The translations under genes were made by a program, and so were the position numbers. Source: Pelagibacterales bacterium MED-G40 (GTDB taxonomy: Bacteria > Pseudomonadota > Alphaproteobacteria > Pelagibacterales > Pelagibacteraceae). Taken from it: DNA of 64,000 bases. The notes under the pieces were generated by a model. The model was not told the DNA's origin, made no database searches, and saw only the letters and a list, made by a program, of their open reading frames with translations. The stretch spans positions 223,188 through 287,187 of the forward strand of contig NTJN01000001.1 in the NCBI GenBank assembly GCA_002457515.1. Reading direction: 5' to 3'. Of this stretch, positions 35,604 to 44,669 are shown one piece after another. Numbering within the stretch: the first letter of the stretch is position 1; each line of letters starts with the position of its first letter.

Positions 35604-36547
35604 AATATTTTATTCCACTTTAATAGCGCTGAACCCCAAGACAAACCCACACCATAACCAGCCACAATTATGTTTTTATTAGCTCTTATCTTACCTTTAG
35701 TATGGGCATCTTTTAAAGCAATTGGTATTGAAGCTGAAATTGTATTTCCAACTTTTCCATAGTTTTCAAATGTTTTATTTTTATCTATCGATAACCTCCT
35801 ATTTATATTGTCTAATATATATTTGCTTGCTTGATGAAAAATAAATTTATCAATATTTTTTTTTCTTATTTTAATTTTTTTTAATAATTTATTAACATTA
35901 TTTGGGACTACATCCATTGCAAAAGTCAAAACTTTTGCACCATTCATAACTATCTCATTAGTTCCAGTGGGTAATTCTAAAGCATCTGCTCCAGATCCAT
36001 CTGCACCTAATTCAAAAGGCCCAATATTATTTTTTTTATTTTTAGAAATTAAAATAGCTGAAGCTGCATCTGAAAATATCGGCCTACATGCAGTGTTATT
36101 TTTACTTATATACTTTGTGTAAGTATCAGCGCAAATTATTAAGCCATTATTTGCTTGTTTGGATTCTATTAAGCTAGAAGCCATTCTTAAAGCGTAAATA
36201 AATCCTGAACAACCTAAATTAATATCAAAAGCGATAATATTTTTACTTAGATTTAGTTTGTCTTGGAGTATACAAGCAGTTGTAGGTATTCTATATGCCG
36301 ATGTCTGAGTTACTAAAATCAAAAATTCTATCTTATTTTTTGGAAATTTTTTAAAAACTTTTTTTGCTGCTTTTATACTTATATCTATCACTGTCTCATT
36401 CTCACCTGAAATATATCTATTATTAATTCCAGTTTTTTCTTTAATTCTTTCTATGTTGACTTTAGGATTATTCTTTTTAAAAATTTTGTTATTTTCTATT
36501 TTCCTGGGAAGAAAGTACTCTATTGCTAATATCTTTGAACCATTCAT
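35600..36547 (-). CDS. 3-oxoacyl-ACP synthase III-like enzyme (FabH/KAS III family)
   Basis: Condensing enzyme of the thiolase superfamily, 315 residues, with an intact Cys-His-Asn triad: Cys113 (NLGCSGFIYAL), His238 (FIFHQAS) and Asn268 (YGKVGNTISASIP). The C-terminal GYGVGLSWGSALL matches KAS III. The segment ELGADGSGADALELPTG is typical of the FabH-like enzymes found in polysaccharide and secondary-metabolite clusters. The neighbouring ACP makes it likely that this copy works in a specialised acyl pathway rather than as the main FabH, although the main fatty-acid genes are not in the window. One intergenic base separates it from the deacetylase gene (0-nt gap). Confidence 0.88.
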   Translation of the reverse strand: MNGSKILAIEYFLPRKIENNKIFKKNNPKVNIERIKEKTGINNRYISGENETVIDISIKAAKKVFKKFPKNKIEFLILVTQTSAYRIPTTACILQDKLNLSKNIIAFDINLGCSGFIYALRMASSLIESKQANNGLIICADTYTKYISKNNTACRPIFSDAASAILISKNKKNNIGPFELGADGSGADALELPTGTNEIVMNGAKVLTFAMDVVPNNVNKLLKKIKIRKKNIDKFIFHQASKYILDNINRRLSIDKNKTFENYGKVGNTISASIPIALKDAHTKGKIRANKNIIVAGYGVGLSWGSALLKWNKIL

Positions 36548-37306
36548 TTATTTAAATGCTCTTAGTATTTTTAAAGATTTTTCCAAAGTAAATTTCGTTA
36601 GATTAGAAAATAAATTATTAGTCACTTTTTTTAATGCCAAATCAAAATTTATAATATATTTGTGATTTTTATTAATAAAAATTTCAAACTTTTCAAAATT
36701 CTCTTCATTCATATAATTTAAATGAACTTGAGTGCTTTGAATTCCAAAAGGTAGCATTATCTCTTTATAAAATAATTGGGGTATAAAATTAATATCAAAT
36801 TCTTGGTATGGTAATAATCCATAACCATCAATAATATTGTCAATTCCATTCATTTTCAATGCTTTAAAAGTATTAAGGTCATAGGTATGATTGGGTGCAA
36901 AAAAAGATCTCACTCTTATTCCTTTTTCTTTAAAGATATTTAAACCTTTACTTATTTTATTATTTTGTGCTTCCAGAGAATGTCCATAAAATTCTGATCT
37001 TCCCCCATATCCAAAAAAATCTTTTTTGTTTGTCTCAGTATCATAAACATGGTTATACCCGTGCATTGAAATTTCCCATCCACTCTCCTGCCAGTTTTTT
37101 ACAATAGTCCAGAAATTTTTTCTTTGGGGAAATACTTTAAATTCTTTATCTTCATTATTAGGTATTACCCCTAATAATGGTTTAATATTATATTTATTAA
37201 ATAGGTTTTGACATTTGTCCATTAATGTCCAATTCATATGATCTGTAACGTCGTCAAGTCTAACAATCAGACCAGTGTTTTTTTCAATTTGACTACTTTT
37301 CATCAT
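36548..37306 (-). CDS. Polysaccharide deacetylase-like protein (NodB/DUF2334 type)
   Basis: A 252-residue (beta/alpha)-barrel-like carbohydrate esterase relative. RLDDVTDHMN at residues 16-25 has the paired Asp (D18, D19) and SMHGYNHVY has the H-x3-H metal pair (H82, H86), followed by RSFFAPNHTYDLNTF. These are the metal-binding elements of the NodB/DUF2334 fold. No signal peptide is seen, so it would act in the cytoplasm on a sugar precursor. It is the first gene of the five-gene minus-strand cassette, and the other four follow with overlaps or no gap. Removing an acetyl group to free an amine, which the ACP pathway then acylates, is one reading; it is inference. Confidence 0.75.
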   Translation of the reverse strand: MMKSSQIEKNTGLIVRLDDVTDHMNWTLMDKCQNLFNKYNIKPLLGVIPNNEDKEFKVFPQRKNFWTIVKNWQESGWEISMHGYNHVYDTETNKKDFFGYGGRSEFYGHSLEAQNNKISKGLNIFKEKGIRVRSFFAPNHTYDLNTFKALKMNGIDNIIDGYGLLPYQEFDINFIPQLFYKEIMLPFGIQSTQVHLNYMNEENFEKFEIFINKNHKYIINFDLALKKVTNNLFSNLTKFTLEKSLKILRAFK

Positions 37307-37404
37307 AGGTAACTCTTATAATTTTAGCTTTTTATATCTACCGTTATCAACATACAACCAAAAAGATACTTAAGATTTTTAAACGAATCAATTATTCTTA
37401 TAAA

Positions 37405-37440
37405 CAAGAGGTAGTGGAGGGAGACTGAAACTGCCTCTTG
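37405..37440 (-). terminator. Hairpin downstream of the NlpC/P60 gene
   Basis: CAAGAGGTAGT (37405-37415) pairs with ACTGCCTCTTG (37430-37440) in an 11-bp stem with one wobble pair and a 14-nt purine-rich loop. It lies 3 bp after the stop of the minus-strand NlpC/P60 gene. On that strand only TTTATAAG follows, so it would be a weak terminator. The GC-rich stem and loop are unusual in this window. It separates the housekeeping NlpC-AmpG block from the ACP cassette. Confidence 0.5.
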
Positions 37441-37443
37441 CCT

Positions 37444-38184
37444 TTAAAACCTTTTAATTCCCAACACTTTTAAATTTGCAGTTTTTCTTATTTTACTTAT
37501 TGTCTGGTCAATTCCCATGACAACTGTTTTTTTCATTGGACCATAAGCATGAATAAGTTTTGTTTTTGAGATGGCTATAGCAACATGCCCCTTCCAAAAA
37601 ATCATGTCATTTTTTTTGATTTTCTTCAAATTAATATTTTTTTTGAAATATTTTATTTGATCTTTGGCGTCTCTTGGACAGAATTTATTATTAAAGTTTA
37701 AAAAAACTTGTAAAAGAGCAGAGCAGTCTATTCCTTTAAAAGATTTACCACCCCAACTATATTTAACATTTTTAAAGATAGTAACTTTTCTAAAGGGATT
37801 TTTTTCTTGATATAGAAAATGTTTTGCATTATTTTTTTTTATCCAACCTTTGGAAAATTTTAAGAAATTTGCTTTTTTATCTATAGCCTTGATTTTTGAG
37901 CCAAATGTTATCTCGCCAGTTTTTTTTTTATTATTTGCAAATTTGTAAACTTGAGCTTTTAAAACATTTATTTTATGCGTTGGTTTCAAAAAGTTTGAAA
38001 AATTTCTATTTTTTATATAACCATTATAACCATCCTCTTTAATCTTTATTTTTAACCATTTTTGAGTTTTTTTTGATATTGAAAAACTATCTCCGTAAAT
38101 CATCTGAGTTACAATTTCAGATTTTGTTGATGGTTTTTTGTGAATATTTATTACTGAGAAATTATTAGTAAAATATCTAGTCAT
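37444..38184 (-). CDS. NlpC/P60 family cell-wall hydrolase with N-terminal SH3-like domains
   Basis: Predicted gamma-D-glutamyl-diamino-acid endopeptidase acting on peptidoglycan peptides. The 246 residues have two SH3b-like repeats (about 8-65 and 75-125) and a C-terminal NlpC/P60 domain with catalytic Cys154 (GIDCSALLQ), His200 (WKGHVAIAI) and a third polar residue His212 (LIHAYG). No signal peptide is visible, which matches YkfC/Spr-like cytoplasmic recycling enzymes. The adjoining ampG gene, overlapping by 8 bp, imports muropeptides, so the pair probably works in wall recycling. Confidence 0.88.
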   Translation of the reverse strand: MTRYFTNNFSVINIHKKPSTKSEIVTQMIYGDSFSISKKTQKWLKIKIKEDGYNGYIKNRNFSNFLKPTHKINVLKAQVYKFANNKKKTGEITFGSKIKAIDKKANFLKFSKGWIKKNNAKHFLYQEKNPFRKVTIFKNVKYSWGGKSFKGIDCSALLQVFLNFNNKFCPRDAKDQIKYFKKNINLKKIKKNDMIFWKGHVAIAISKTKLIHAYGPMKKTVVMGIDQTISKIRKTANLKVLGIKRF

Positions 38185-39550
38185 TTAATTTAAGCTTATC
38201 TTTAATCATGTAAAGAAATACAAGAGACGGAATTACCATCACTGCCGTAATTATAAAAAAAATTCCCCAATCTCCATTTAACCAATCAACCAAAGCCCCA
38301 GACGATGCCGCTAAAGTAGTTCTTCCAGCAGTTCCAATTGAAGCAAGTAAAGCATACTGTGTAGCCGTGTAAGTTCTATCGACAAGCATGGAAATAAAAG
38401 CAACAAATGCTACTGTTGCAAAAGCTGCCGCCATATCATCAAATATTACAGCAACAGCAAACAATAATTCAGATTTTCCTGACCAAGCCAACAAAGAAAA
38501 CAATAGATTTGTCGAAGCCATTAATATTCCAGATACAAACATTGCTTTAATTACTCCAGAACGAATTGCAAATATTCCACCTAGTAAAGTAAAAATAACA
38601 GTTGTGACCCAACCAAGTCCTTTAGAATAAAGCGCAATATCTGACTTGGTAAATCCTATTTCTTTATAAAAGATAACCGACATCCTACCTAGGAAAGCTT
38701 CTCCAATTTTGAAAAGAAAGACAAAACCCAAAATCGCTATCGCAATGTTAAAACCATTTTTTTTAAAAAAACTGATTACAGGACCAATTACTGTTCCTGT
38801 TAACCATGCAATTACTTTTGTCATTACGTTGGAAGATCCTAACCTATCTTCAATCATTTTATCTGTTTGTTTTTGGCTCCGCGCTCTATTAGTAGGTTGT
38901 GGCTCATTCACAAAAAGTAAACCAATGTTGCAAGCGATAATAATTATACCTAAAACCAAAAAAGTTATTTGCCAGTAGTTTTCAAAACCTGCTTGTTGAA
39001 AAAACTCAGCAGCGTTAAGAGCTACAACGCCTCCTAATTTATAGCCTGTCCACCAACCAACAACTGCTATTGCTGCACCAGCTTGCATTGATTTACCTTC
39101 GTGCTCACCAATTTGCTCGATTCTCAAAGCATCAACAGTAATATCTTGTGTTGCAGATGCGATTGCAATTATTAGACCTATACTTATTACTAGAGTTAAA
39201 TTTGCGGTCGGATTTGTGAAACTCCAGCAAAAAAGACAGATTAAAATTAAAGTTTGCATGGTTATGATCCACCCGCGTCTATGACCTACTTTTTCTGTTA
39301 ACCAAGGAATTCTTATTCTGTCTATAATTGGTGCCCAGAGATAATTAAAAGCATATACTGCAAAAATTAAACCTGCCCAACCTATAGTGCTTCTACTTAA
39401 ACCATCTTCTTTTAACCAAAGACTTAAGCTGCTGCCAATTAAAACCCACGGGAAACCACTTATTGCGCCTAGAAGAAGAATTCTTAACATCCTTTTATCA
39501 AAGTAAACTGAAAAAGATTTAGACAGAGTTTGTTTTTTATAAATTTCCAT
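38177..39550 (-). CDS. ampG: AmpG-like muropeptide permease (MFS)
   Basis: Inner-membrane MFS permease for anhydro-muropeptides. The 457 residues form about 12-14 hydrophobic segments. RILLLGAISGFPWVLIGSS in the N-terminal helix and the SATQDITVDALRIEQIG segment near residue 139 are characteristic of AmpG. The overlapping NlpC/P60 gene supports a role in peptidoglycan recycling rather than siderophore or drug export. The gene ends inside the NlpC/P60 start, giving translational coupling. Confidence 0.88.
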   Translation of the reverse strand: MEIYKKQTLSKSFSVYFDKRMLRILLLGAISGFPWVLIGSSLSLWLKEDGLSRSTIGWAGLIFAVYAFNYLWAPIIDRIRIPWLTEKVGHRRGWIITMQTLILICLFCWSFTNPTANLTLVISIGLIIAIASATQDITVDALRIEQIGEHEGKSMQAGAAIAVVGWWTGYKLGGVVALNAAEFFQQAGFENYWQITFLVLGIIIIACNIGLLFVNEPQPTNRARSQKQTDKMIEDRLGSSNVMTKVIAWLTGTVIGPVISFFKKNGFNIAIAILGFVFLFKIGEAFLGRMSVIFYKEIGFTKSDIALYSKGLGWVTTVIFTLLGGIFAIRSGVIKAMFVSGILMASTNLLFSLLAWSGKSELLFAVAVIFDDMAAAFATVAFVAFISMLVDRTYTATQYALLASIGTAGRTTLAASSGALVDWLNGDWGIFFIITAVMVIPSLVFLYMIKDKLKLND

Positions 39551-39559
39551 AAATAATTT

Positions 39560-41008
39560 TTAATCTTTCCAAAAAGAAGGAAAAAACAAAACTAACACGG
39601 CAAATAGTTCTAGTCTACCCAGTAACATCCCAAATGATAAAAGCCATTTTGAAATATCTGAGACCTCTTTAAAATTACCGTTAGGACCAATCATTTCACC
39701 AAGTCCAGGGCCTACATTTGAAATAGAGGTAGCCGCACCAGAAATAGCAGATAAAAAGTCTAAACCGGTTATTGATAGAAGAATTGCTAATAACAAAAAT
39801 AGAAAAAGATAAGAAAAAATAAATATAATAATTGAATGAATGAAATTATTAGATATTTTTTGATTATTGTATTTTATTACTGAAATACTATTTGGATAAA
39901 ATAATTTTTTAATTTGATTACCTATAAATATGTACAATAACTGAAATCTAAATATTTTAATTCCACAAGTTGTTGAGCCAGCACAACCTCCAACAAACAT
40001 TAAAAAAAGAAAAAAAATTAATGGAAATTCTCCCCATAAACCAAAATCGTCTGTGACATAACCTGTGCCTGATAAAATTGAGACTACATTAAAAGAAGAA
40101 ATTCTCAACTTGTCTATCAAAGAAATTTCATTATTACTAAAAAATAAGTATAAAAACATTGCAAGTATTGAGAGAACAATCAAATAAACAAACCCTCGAA
40201 TTTGAACATCACTAAAAAAAATTTTTCTGTTACCCTTAATAAACTTAAGATAGGAAATAAAAGGTATGCTTCCTAAAATTATAAAAACAGTTGCAATAAT
40301 CTCTATATTTGAACTTTTAAAATACTCTATGGAGTTATTATGTGTCGAAAATCCACCAGTAGCGATCGTTGTCATTGAGTGAGCAATACTGTCAAAAACA
40401 GACATGTCAAACATCCAATATAAAGTAGCGCATGAAAAAGTTAAAAGTAAGTAAGTTAGGATAATTATTGAAGCAACCTCAACAGTTCTTGGTAAAATTT
40501 TTTCAGTGCTATCTGACCCCTCCATTTTAAACAATTGCATTCCACCAACTTTTAATAGCGGCAATACTGTAATTGCCATTACAATTATACCTATGCCACC
40601 AAGCCATTGCATAATTGCTCTCCAAATTAAAATACTTTTTGGACTATTATCTAAATCATTAATAACAGTTGATCCAGTTGTAGTGATCCCAGACATGCTT
40701 TCAAAAAAAGCCTCACTAAAAGATAATTCAAGAACGGATAGATGAAACGGAAGACTTCCAAAAAGAGCAGCTGCAATCCAAGCGAGAGATGAAAATAAAA
40801 AAGTCTGTTGAAGATTTAATTTATAATCCTGATCTAAATTTGCCAGAATAAATAATACGCCTATAAAAATCGTTACAAAAGCTGATGATAAAAAACTGTG
40901 ACTATTTTCATCATAGATCATTTGAACAATGTACGGAATCAACATAAATGCTCCTAGAATTACTAAAAGCACACCAATTATAAAAAAGATTGTTTTGTTT
41001 ATGGCCAT
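39560..41008 (-). CDS. trkH: TrkH family potassium uptake protein
   Basis: Transmembrane subunit of the Trk K+ uptake system. The 482 residues contain the four P-loop repeats of the SKT family: ESMSGITTTGSTVI, MTTIATGGFSTHN, LSGTGYVTDDFGLW and ATSISNVGPGLGEMIGP, between hydrophobic pairs. The cytoplasmic NAD-binding partner TrkA is not in the window. Separated from ampG by 9 bp, so probably the first gene of an ampG/NlpC transcript; no functional tie is obvious. Confidence 0.94.
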   Translation of the reverse strand: MAINKTIFFIIGVLLVILGAFMLIPYIVQMIYDENSHSFLSSAFVTIFIGVLFILANLDQDYKLNLQQTFLFSSLAWIAAALFGSLPFHLSVLELSFSEAFFESMSGITTTGSTVINDLDNSPKSILIWRAIMQWLGGIGIIVMAITVLPLLKVGGMQLFKMEGSDSTEKILPRTVEVASIIILTYLLLTFSCATLYWMFDMSVFDSIAHSMTTIATGGFSTHNNSIEYFKSSNIEIIATVFIILGSIPFISYLKFIKGNRKIFFSDVQIRGFVYLIVLSILAMFLYLFFSNNEISLIDKLRISSFNVVSILSGTGYVTDDFGLWGEFPLIFFLFLMFVGGCAGSTTCGIKIFRFQLLYIFIGNQIKKLFYPNSISVIKYNNQKISNNFIHSIIIFIFSYLFLFLLLAILLSITGLDFLSAISGAATSISNVGPGLGEMIGPNGNFKEVSDISKWLLSFGMLLGRLELFAVLVLFFPSFWKD

Positions 41009-41102
41009 ATAGAAATGAGACTATTTAAATAGTTATAAAATTCAACTTATTATCTTGTATTTATATCTGTATTTTATATATAAAAGTTAATAAACCACTG
41101 TT

Positions 41103-42665
41103 ATGCTTGATAAGGACTTAATTCAATCAACTTCTTCATGGCCTTTTGTTGAAATTAGAAAGCTTCTAAAAGAAAGAAAAAATTTAATACAATCAAAAAA
41201 AAAGGTGGTGTTTCAAACTGGTTATGGTCCAAGTGGATTACCCCACATAGGTACCTTCGGAGAAGTTGCTAGAACAACTATGATGATTAATGCTCTGAAT
41301 CATGTTGAAAAAATTGATAGTGACTTAATTACATTCTCTGATGATATGGACGGTCTTAGAAAGGTTCCTGAAAACATCGATAATAAAGAGGTATTAAAAG
41401 TCAATTTGGGCAAGCCACTTACAAGTATTCCTGATCCATTTGGGAAATACAAAAGCTACGGTGAACACAACAATGAAAAATTAAAAGAATTTCTTAAAAA
41501 ATTTAACTTTAAATTTAATTTCATAAGCTCAACTGAAACTTACAAGAAAGGTTACTTTAATAGTTCAATTTTAAGAGTGCTTGAAAAGTATGATGAAATT
41601 ATGAATATAATTTTACCTACTCTTGGAACTGAAAGAAAAAAAACTTATTGTCCTTTTCTCCCAATATGTCCCGATACTGGAAAAGTTTTAGAAATCCCTA
41701 TGACTGAAATAAACAAACAAAAAGGTACAGTAGTATTTGATAATGATGGAAAAAAACTAGAAACAAAAATTACTGATGGAAAATGTAAACTTCAGTGGAA
41801 AGTGGACTGGGCAATGAGATGGTTTGCTTTTGATGTAGATTTTGAAATGTACGGAAAGGATTTAACTGAAAGTGCAATTCTATCTAATAAAATTTGTAAA
41901 GTACTAGGAAAAACACCTCCTAATGGATTTGCTTATGAACTTTTTTTGGATGAAAAAGGTGAAAAGATCTCAAAATCAAAAGGTAACGGAATTTCTATAG
42001 ATGAGTGGTTAAGGTATGCTTCTCCTGAAAGCTTAGCTTTATATATGTATCCAAATCCCAAGAGGGCTAAAAAATTATATTCCGAAGTTGTTCCAAAAAC
42101 TGTTGATGAGTACCTCTCGTTAATTGAAAAATATCAAAATCAAAACAAGAGTGAACAATTGTTAAATCCTGTTTGGCATGTTCATAATGGCAAACCGCCT
42201 AAAGAAAAAATTGTTATGCCATTTTCAATGCTTTTGAACTTAGTTGGATCAAGTAATGCAAAATCAAAAGATATTCTTTGGAAATTTATTCAAAGATTTC
42301 ATGAGAATATAAAATCTAAGGATCACCCCATTCTCGATGATCTCACAAAATATGCAATTAATTATTTTAATGACAAAGTACAACCAAATAAAAAATTTAA
42401 AAATCCTAATACTGAAGAGAAAGAAGCACTAAAAAAATTAGTAGAAAAATTAAAATCAATTTCACAAAACTTGGAACCTGAAGATATACAAACAATCGTT
42501 TATTCGGTAGGCAAAGAGCAAGGATATAGTAAAAATTTAAGAGATTGGTTTAAGCTAATTTACGAAGTTTTATTTGGTGAAAAAGATGGTCCGAGAATGG
42601 GATTCTTTATAAGTTTTTTTGGTTTAAAAGAAACAATAAAATTAATAGATGATAAAATTAAATAA
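41103..42665 (+). CDS. lysS: Lysyl-tRNA synthetase, class I
   Basis: Charges tRNA-Lys with the class I (archaeal-type) enzyme. The 520 residues carry the HIGH-type motif PSGLPHIGTFGE near residue 42 and the KMSKS-type motif EKISKSKGNG near 293. A C-terminal helical anticodon domain follows. Class I LysRS instead of the class II LysS is usual in many alphaproteobacteria and some spirochaetes, and supports the taxonomic reading. It is the first gene of a plus-strand group with pyrD, 5 nt apart. Confidence 0.95.
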   Translation: MLDKDLIQSTSSWPFVEIRKLLKERKNLIQSKKKVVFQTGYGPSGLPHIGTFGEVARTTMMINALNHVEKIDSDLITFSDDMDGLRKVPENIDNKEVLKVNLGKPLTSIPDPFGKYKSYGEHNNEKLKEFLKKFNFKFNFISSTETYKKGYFNSSILRVLEKYDEIMNIILPTLGTERKKTYCPFLPICPDTGKVLEIPMTEINKQKGTVVFDNDGKKLETKITDGKCKLQWKVDWAMRWFAFDVDFEMYGKDLTESAILSNKICKVLGKTPPNGFAYELFLDEKGEKISKSKGNGISIDEWLRYASPESLALYMYPNPKRAKKLYSEVVPKTVDEYLSLIEKYQNQNKSEQLLNPVWHVHNGKPPKEKIVMPFSMLLNLVGSSNAKSKDILWKFIQRFHENIKSKDHPILDDLTKYAINYFNDKVQPNKKFKNPNTEEKEALKKLVEKLKSISQNLEPEDIQTIVYSVGKEQGYSKNLRDWFKLIYEVLFGEKDGPRMGFFISFFGLKETIKLIDDKIK

Positions 42666-42670
42666 ATAAA

Positions 42671-43717
42671 ATGTTCCCTTTTTTAAAACCTATCATTTTT
42701 GGTTTAGATCCAGAAGTAGCACATGATTTAGCAATTAAATCATTGAAGCTTAATATTATTCCTGAGCATTTTTTTAAAGTTGAAAATGAAAATATATTAG
42801 AAACAAATATGTTTGATAAAAAATTAAAAAATCCAATAGGTATGGCTGCTGGTTTTGATAAAAGTGCTGAAGTTTATAACTCACTATATAAAATTGGTTT
42901 TGGTTTTGTTGAGGTCGGTACAATTACACCAAAAAGACAATTTGGAAATCCAAAGCCAAGAATATTTAGATTAGAAAAAGAACAAGCTTTGATTAATAGA
43001 CTTGGTTTTAATAATGATGGTCTAGAAAAAATTTCAAAAAGAATTTCAAAAAATAAACCTAATGGAATTTTAGGAGCAAACATTGGTCCAAATAAAGACA
43101 CTAAAAATAAAATTAACGACTTTATTATTTGTTTGTCAGAGCTTCATAGTCGAGCAGACTATATAACTATAAATATTTCATCTCCTAACACAGAAGGTTT
43201 AAGAGATTTCCATGAAAAGAAATCATTGTCTGAGTTATTAGAACAACTCAACAATCTAAAGTTAAAAAAAAAAATTAACAAACCATTATTTATAAAGATT
43301 TCACCTGACATCGAGGATCAAGACATTAATCAAATAAATGAAATAGTTCTTAAACATAACATTAGCGGAATAATTATATCAAATACAACTGATAGAAATA
43401 GAGTAGACCTATATGATAATAATAAGAATGAAGAGGGAGGACTTTCAGGCTTACCTTTAAGAAATTTGTCAACAAATTTAATAAAAAAATTTTATAGAGA
43501 AACCAAGGGGAAAATTAAAATTATTGGAGTCGGGGGTGTAGACTCCGGTCAAAGTGCTTTCGAAAAAATCATATCTGGAGCAAATGTTGTTCAACTTTAT
43601 ACTGGAATGATTTACAAAGGGCCAGGAATTGTAAAAGAAATTAAAAAAGAACTAATTGAAATTTTAGAAAAAGAGAAAATTAAAAATATAACAGCTGCTA
43701 TTGGAATTAACTCATAG
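42671..43717 (+). CDS. pyrD: Dihydroorotate dehydrogenase (quinone), class 2
   Basis: Membrane-associated flavoenzyme of pyrimidine synthesis that oxidises dihydroorotate with ubiquinone. The 348 residues include the N-terminal helical membrane-binding extension of class 2 enzymes, GMAAGFDKSAEVYNSL (FMN region), ITPKRQFGNPKPRIFRL, and NISSPNTEGLRDF with the catalytic serine in the following segment. IIGVGGVDSGQSAFEKI closes the FMN phosphate site. Intact and of normal length. Confidence 0.96.
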   Translation: MFPFLKPIIFGLDPEVAHDLAIKSLKLNIIPEHFFKVENENILETNMFDKKLKNPIGMAAGFDKSAEVYNSLYKIGFGFVEVGTITPKRQFGNPKPRIFRLEKEQALINRLGFNNDGLEKISKRISKNKPNGILGANIGPNKDTKNKINDFIICLSELHSRADYITINISSPNTEGLRDFHEKKSLSELLEQLNNLKLKKKINKPLFIKISPDIEDQDINQINEIVLKHNISGIIISNTTDRNRVDLYDNNKNEEGGLSGLPLRNLSTNLIKKFYRETKGKIKIIGVGGVDSGQSAFEKIISGANVVQLYTGMIYKGPGIVKEIKKELIEILEKEKIKNITAAIGINS

Positions 43718-43737
43718 TTTTTCCGCTTTTTAATCTC

Positions 43738-43768
43738 TTGACCAATAACAATTCAGGAACTATATAAT
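43738..43768 (+). promoter_or_regulatory. Promoter for rpmB
   Basis: TTGACC at 43738-43743 is followed by TATATAAT at 43761-43768: a 17-nt spacer to TATATA or 19 nt to TATAAT. The L28 start codon at 43785 would be about 10 nt after the start point. This fills the 67-bp gap after pyrD. Confidence 0.55.
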
Positions 43769-43784
43769 TGCAGAAATTTATATT

Positions 43785-44063
43785 ATGTCTAAAAGATGCG
43801 AACTTACCGGAAAATCACCTTTGAAAGGTCATAATGTTAGTCACTCTAACAACAAGACTAAAAGAAAGTTTCTTCCAAACCTTAAAAAGGTAAGTTTTAA
43901 AAGTGATATTTTAAAAAAAAATATAAGATTAAACGTTACAAATTCTGCCTTGCGAACTGTCGATTTCAAAGGAGGACTGGACAAATTTCTTAAAAAAGCC
44001 AAAAATAAAAACCTTTCTAAAAAAGCAAAAAAAATTAAAATTTCAATAATTGCTAGAGCATAA
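43785..44063 (+). CDS. rpmB: 50S ribosomal protein L28
   Basis: A 92-residue basic ribosomal protein. [20 protein letters not shown] and the Asn/Lys-rich [10 protein letters not shown] segment are canonical for alphaproteobacterial L28, as is the length of about 90 with a C-terminal extension. It has its own likely promoter and is followed 12 nt later by a queuosine-precursor transporter gene. Confidence 0.97.
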   Translation: MSKRCELTGKSPLKGHNVSHSNNKTKRKFLPNLKKVSFKSDILKKNIRLNVTNSALRTVDFKGGLDKFLKKAKNKNLSKKAKKIKISIIARA

Positions 44064-44075
44064 TAGTATTAATTT

Positions 44076-44669
44076 ATGAAAATTAATAAGTTATTTTTAA
44101 TACTTTCATTTTCAATGGGTTTGGTCGTTATAGCATCTAATTACCTTGTTCAATTTCCTTTCAGACATTATGGACTTGATAAAATACTTACTTACGGTGC
44201 TTTTAGTTATCCAATAACTTTTTTGATTACAGATCTGGCTAATAGAGCCTTTGGAAAAACAACTGCAAGAAAAATTGTTTATTTGGGTTTTATATTAGGT
44301 GTTTTATTAACATTATTTATTTCAACAAACTTTAATGATCTGATTTCAATTAGAATAGCAATAGGATCTGGATTTGCTTTTTTTATAGCTCAAAATTTAG
44401 ATGTTTCAATATTTGATAAGTTAAGAAATAATCGTTTATGGTATGTCGCTCCTTTTGTCTCCTCGGCAGCAGGATCGATTGTTGATACTTTTTTATTTTT
44501 TTCAATTTCATTTTATAAAACCGGTATAAATTGGATACCTCTAGCTTTTGGTGATTTATGTGTAAAATTTATAATAGCTTTAATGATGTTAATACCATTT
44601 AGGCTATTACTTGCAAAAATAACAGATGCTTCTAAATACAGAATTAAAACAGGCTTTAATAAAATTTAA
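44076..44669 (+). CDS. Queuosine precursor transporter (YhhQ/VUT family)
   Basis: An inner-membrane ECF-like transporter, 197 residues, about six hydrophobic helices. The [21 protein letters not shown] stretch (about residues 49-69) is the family signature. YhhQ-type proteins take up preQ0/preQ1 for the queuosine modification of tRNA. If the genome lacks de novo queC-queF genes this would be a salvage route, common in streamlined bacteria; those genes are not in this window. Its stop overlaps the convergent cobT stop by 4 bp. Confidence 0.88.
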   Translation: MKINKLFLILSFSMGLVVIASNYLVQFPFRHYGLDKILTYGAFSYPITFLITDLANRAFGKTTARKIVYLGFILGVLLTLFISTNFNDLISIRIAIGSGFAFFIAQNLDVSIFDKLRNNRLWYVAPFVSSAAGSIVDTFLFFSISFYKTGINWIPLAFGDLCVKFIIALMMLIPFRLLLAKITDASKYRIKTGFNKI

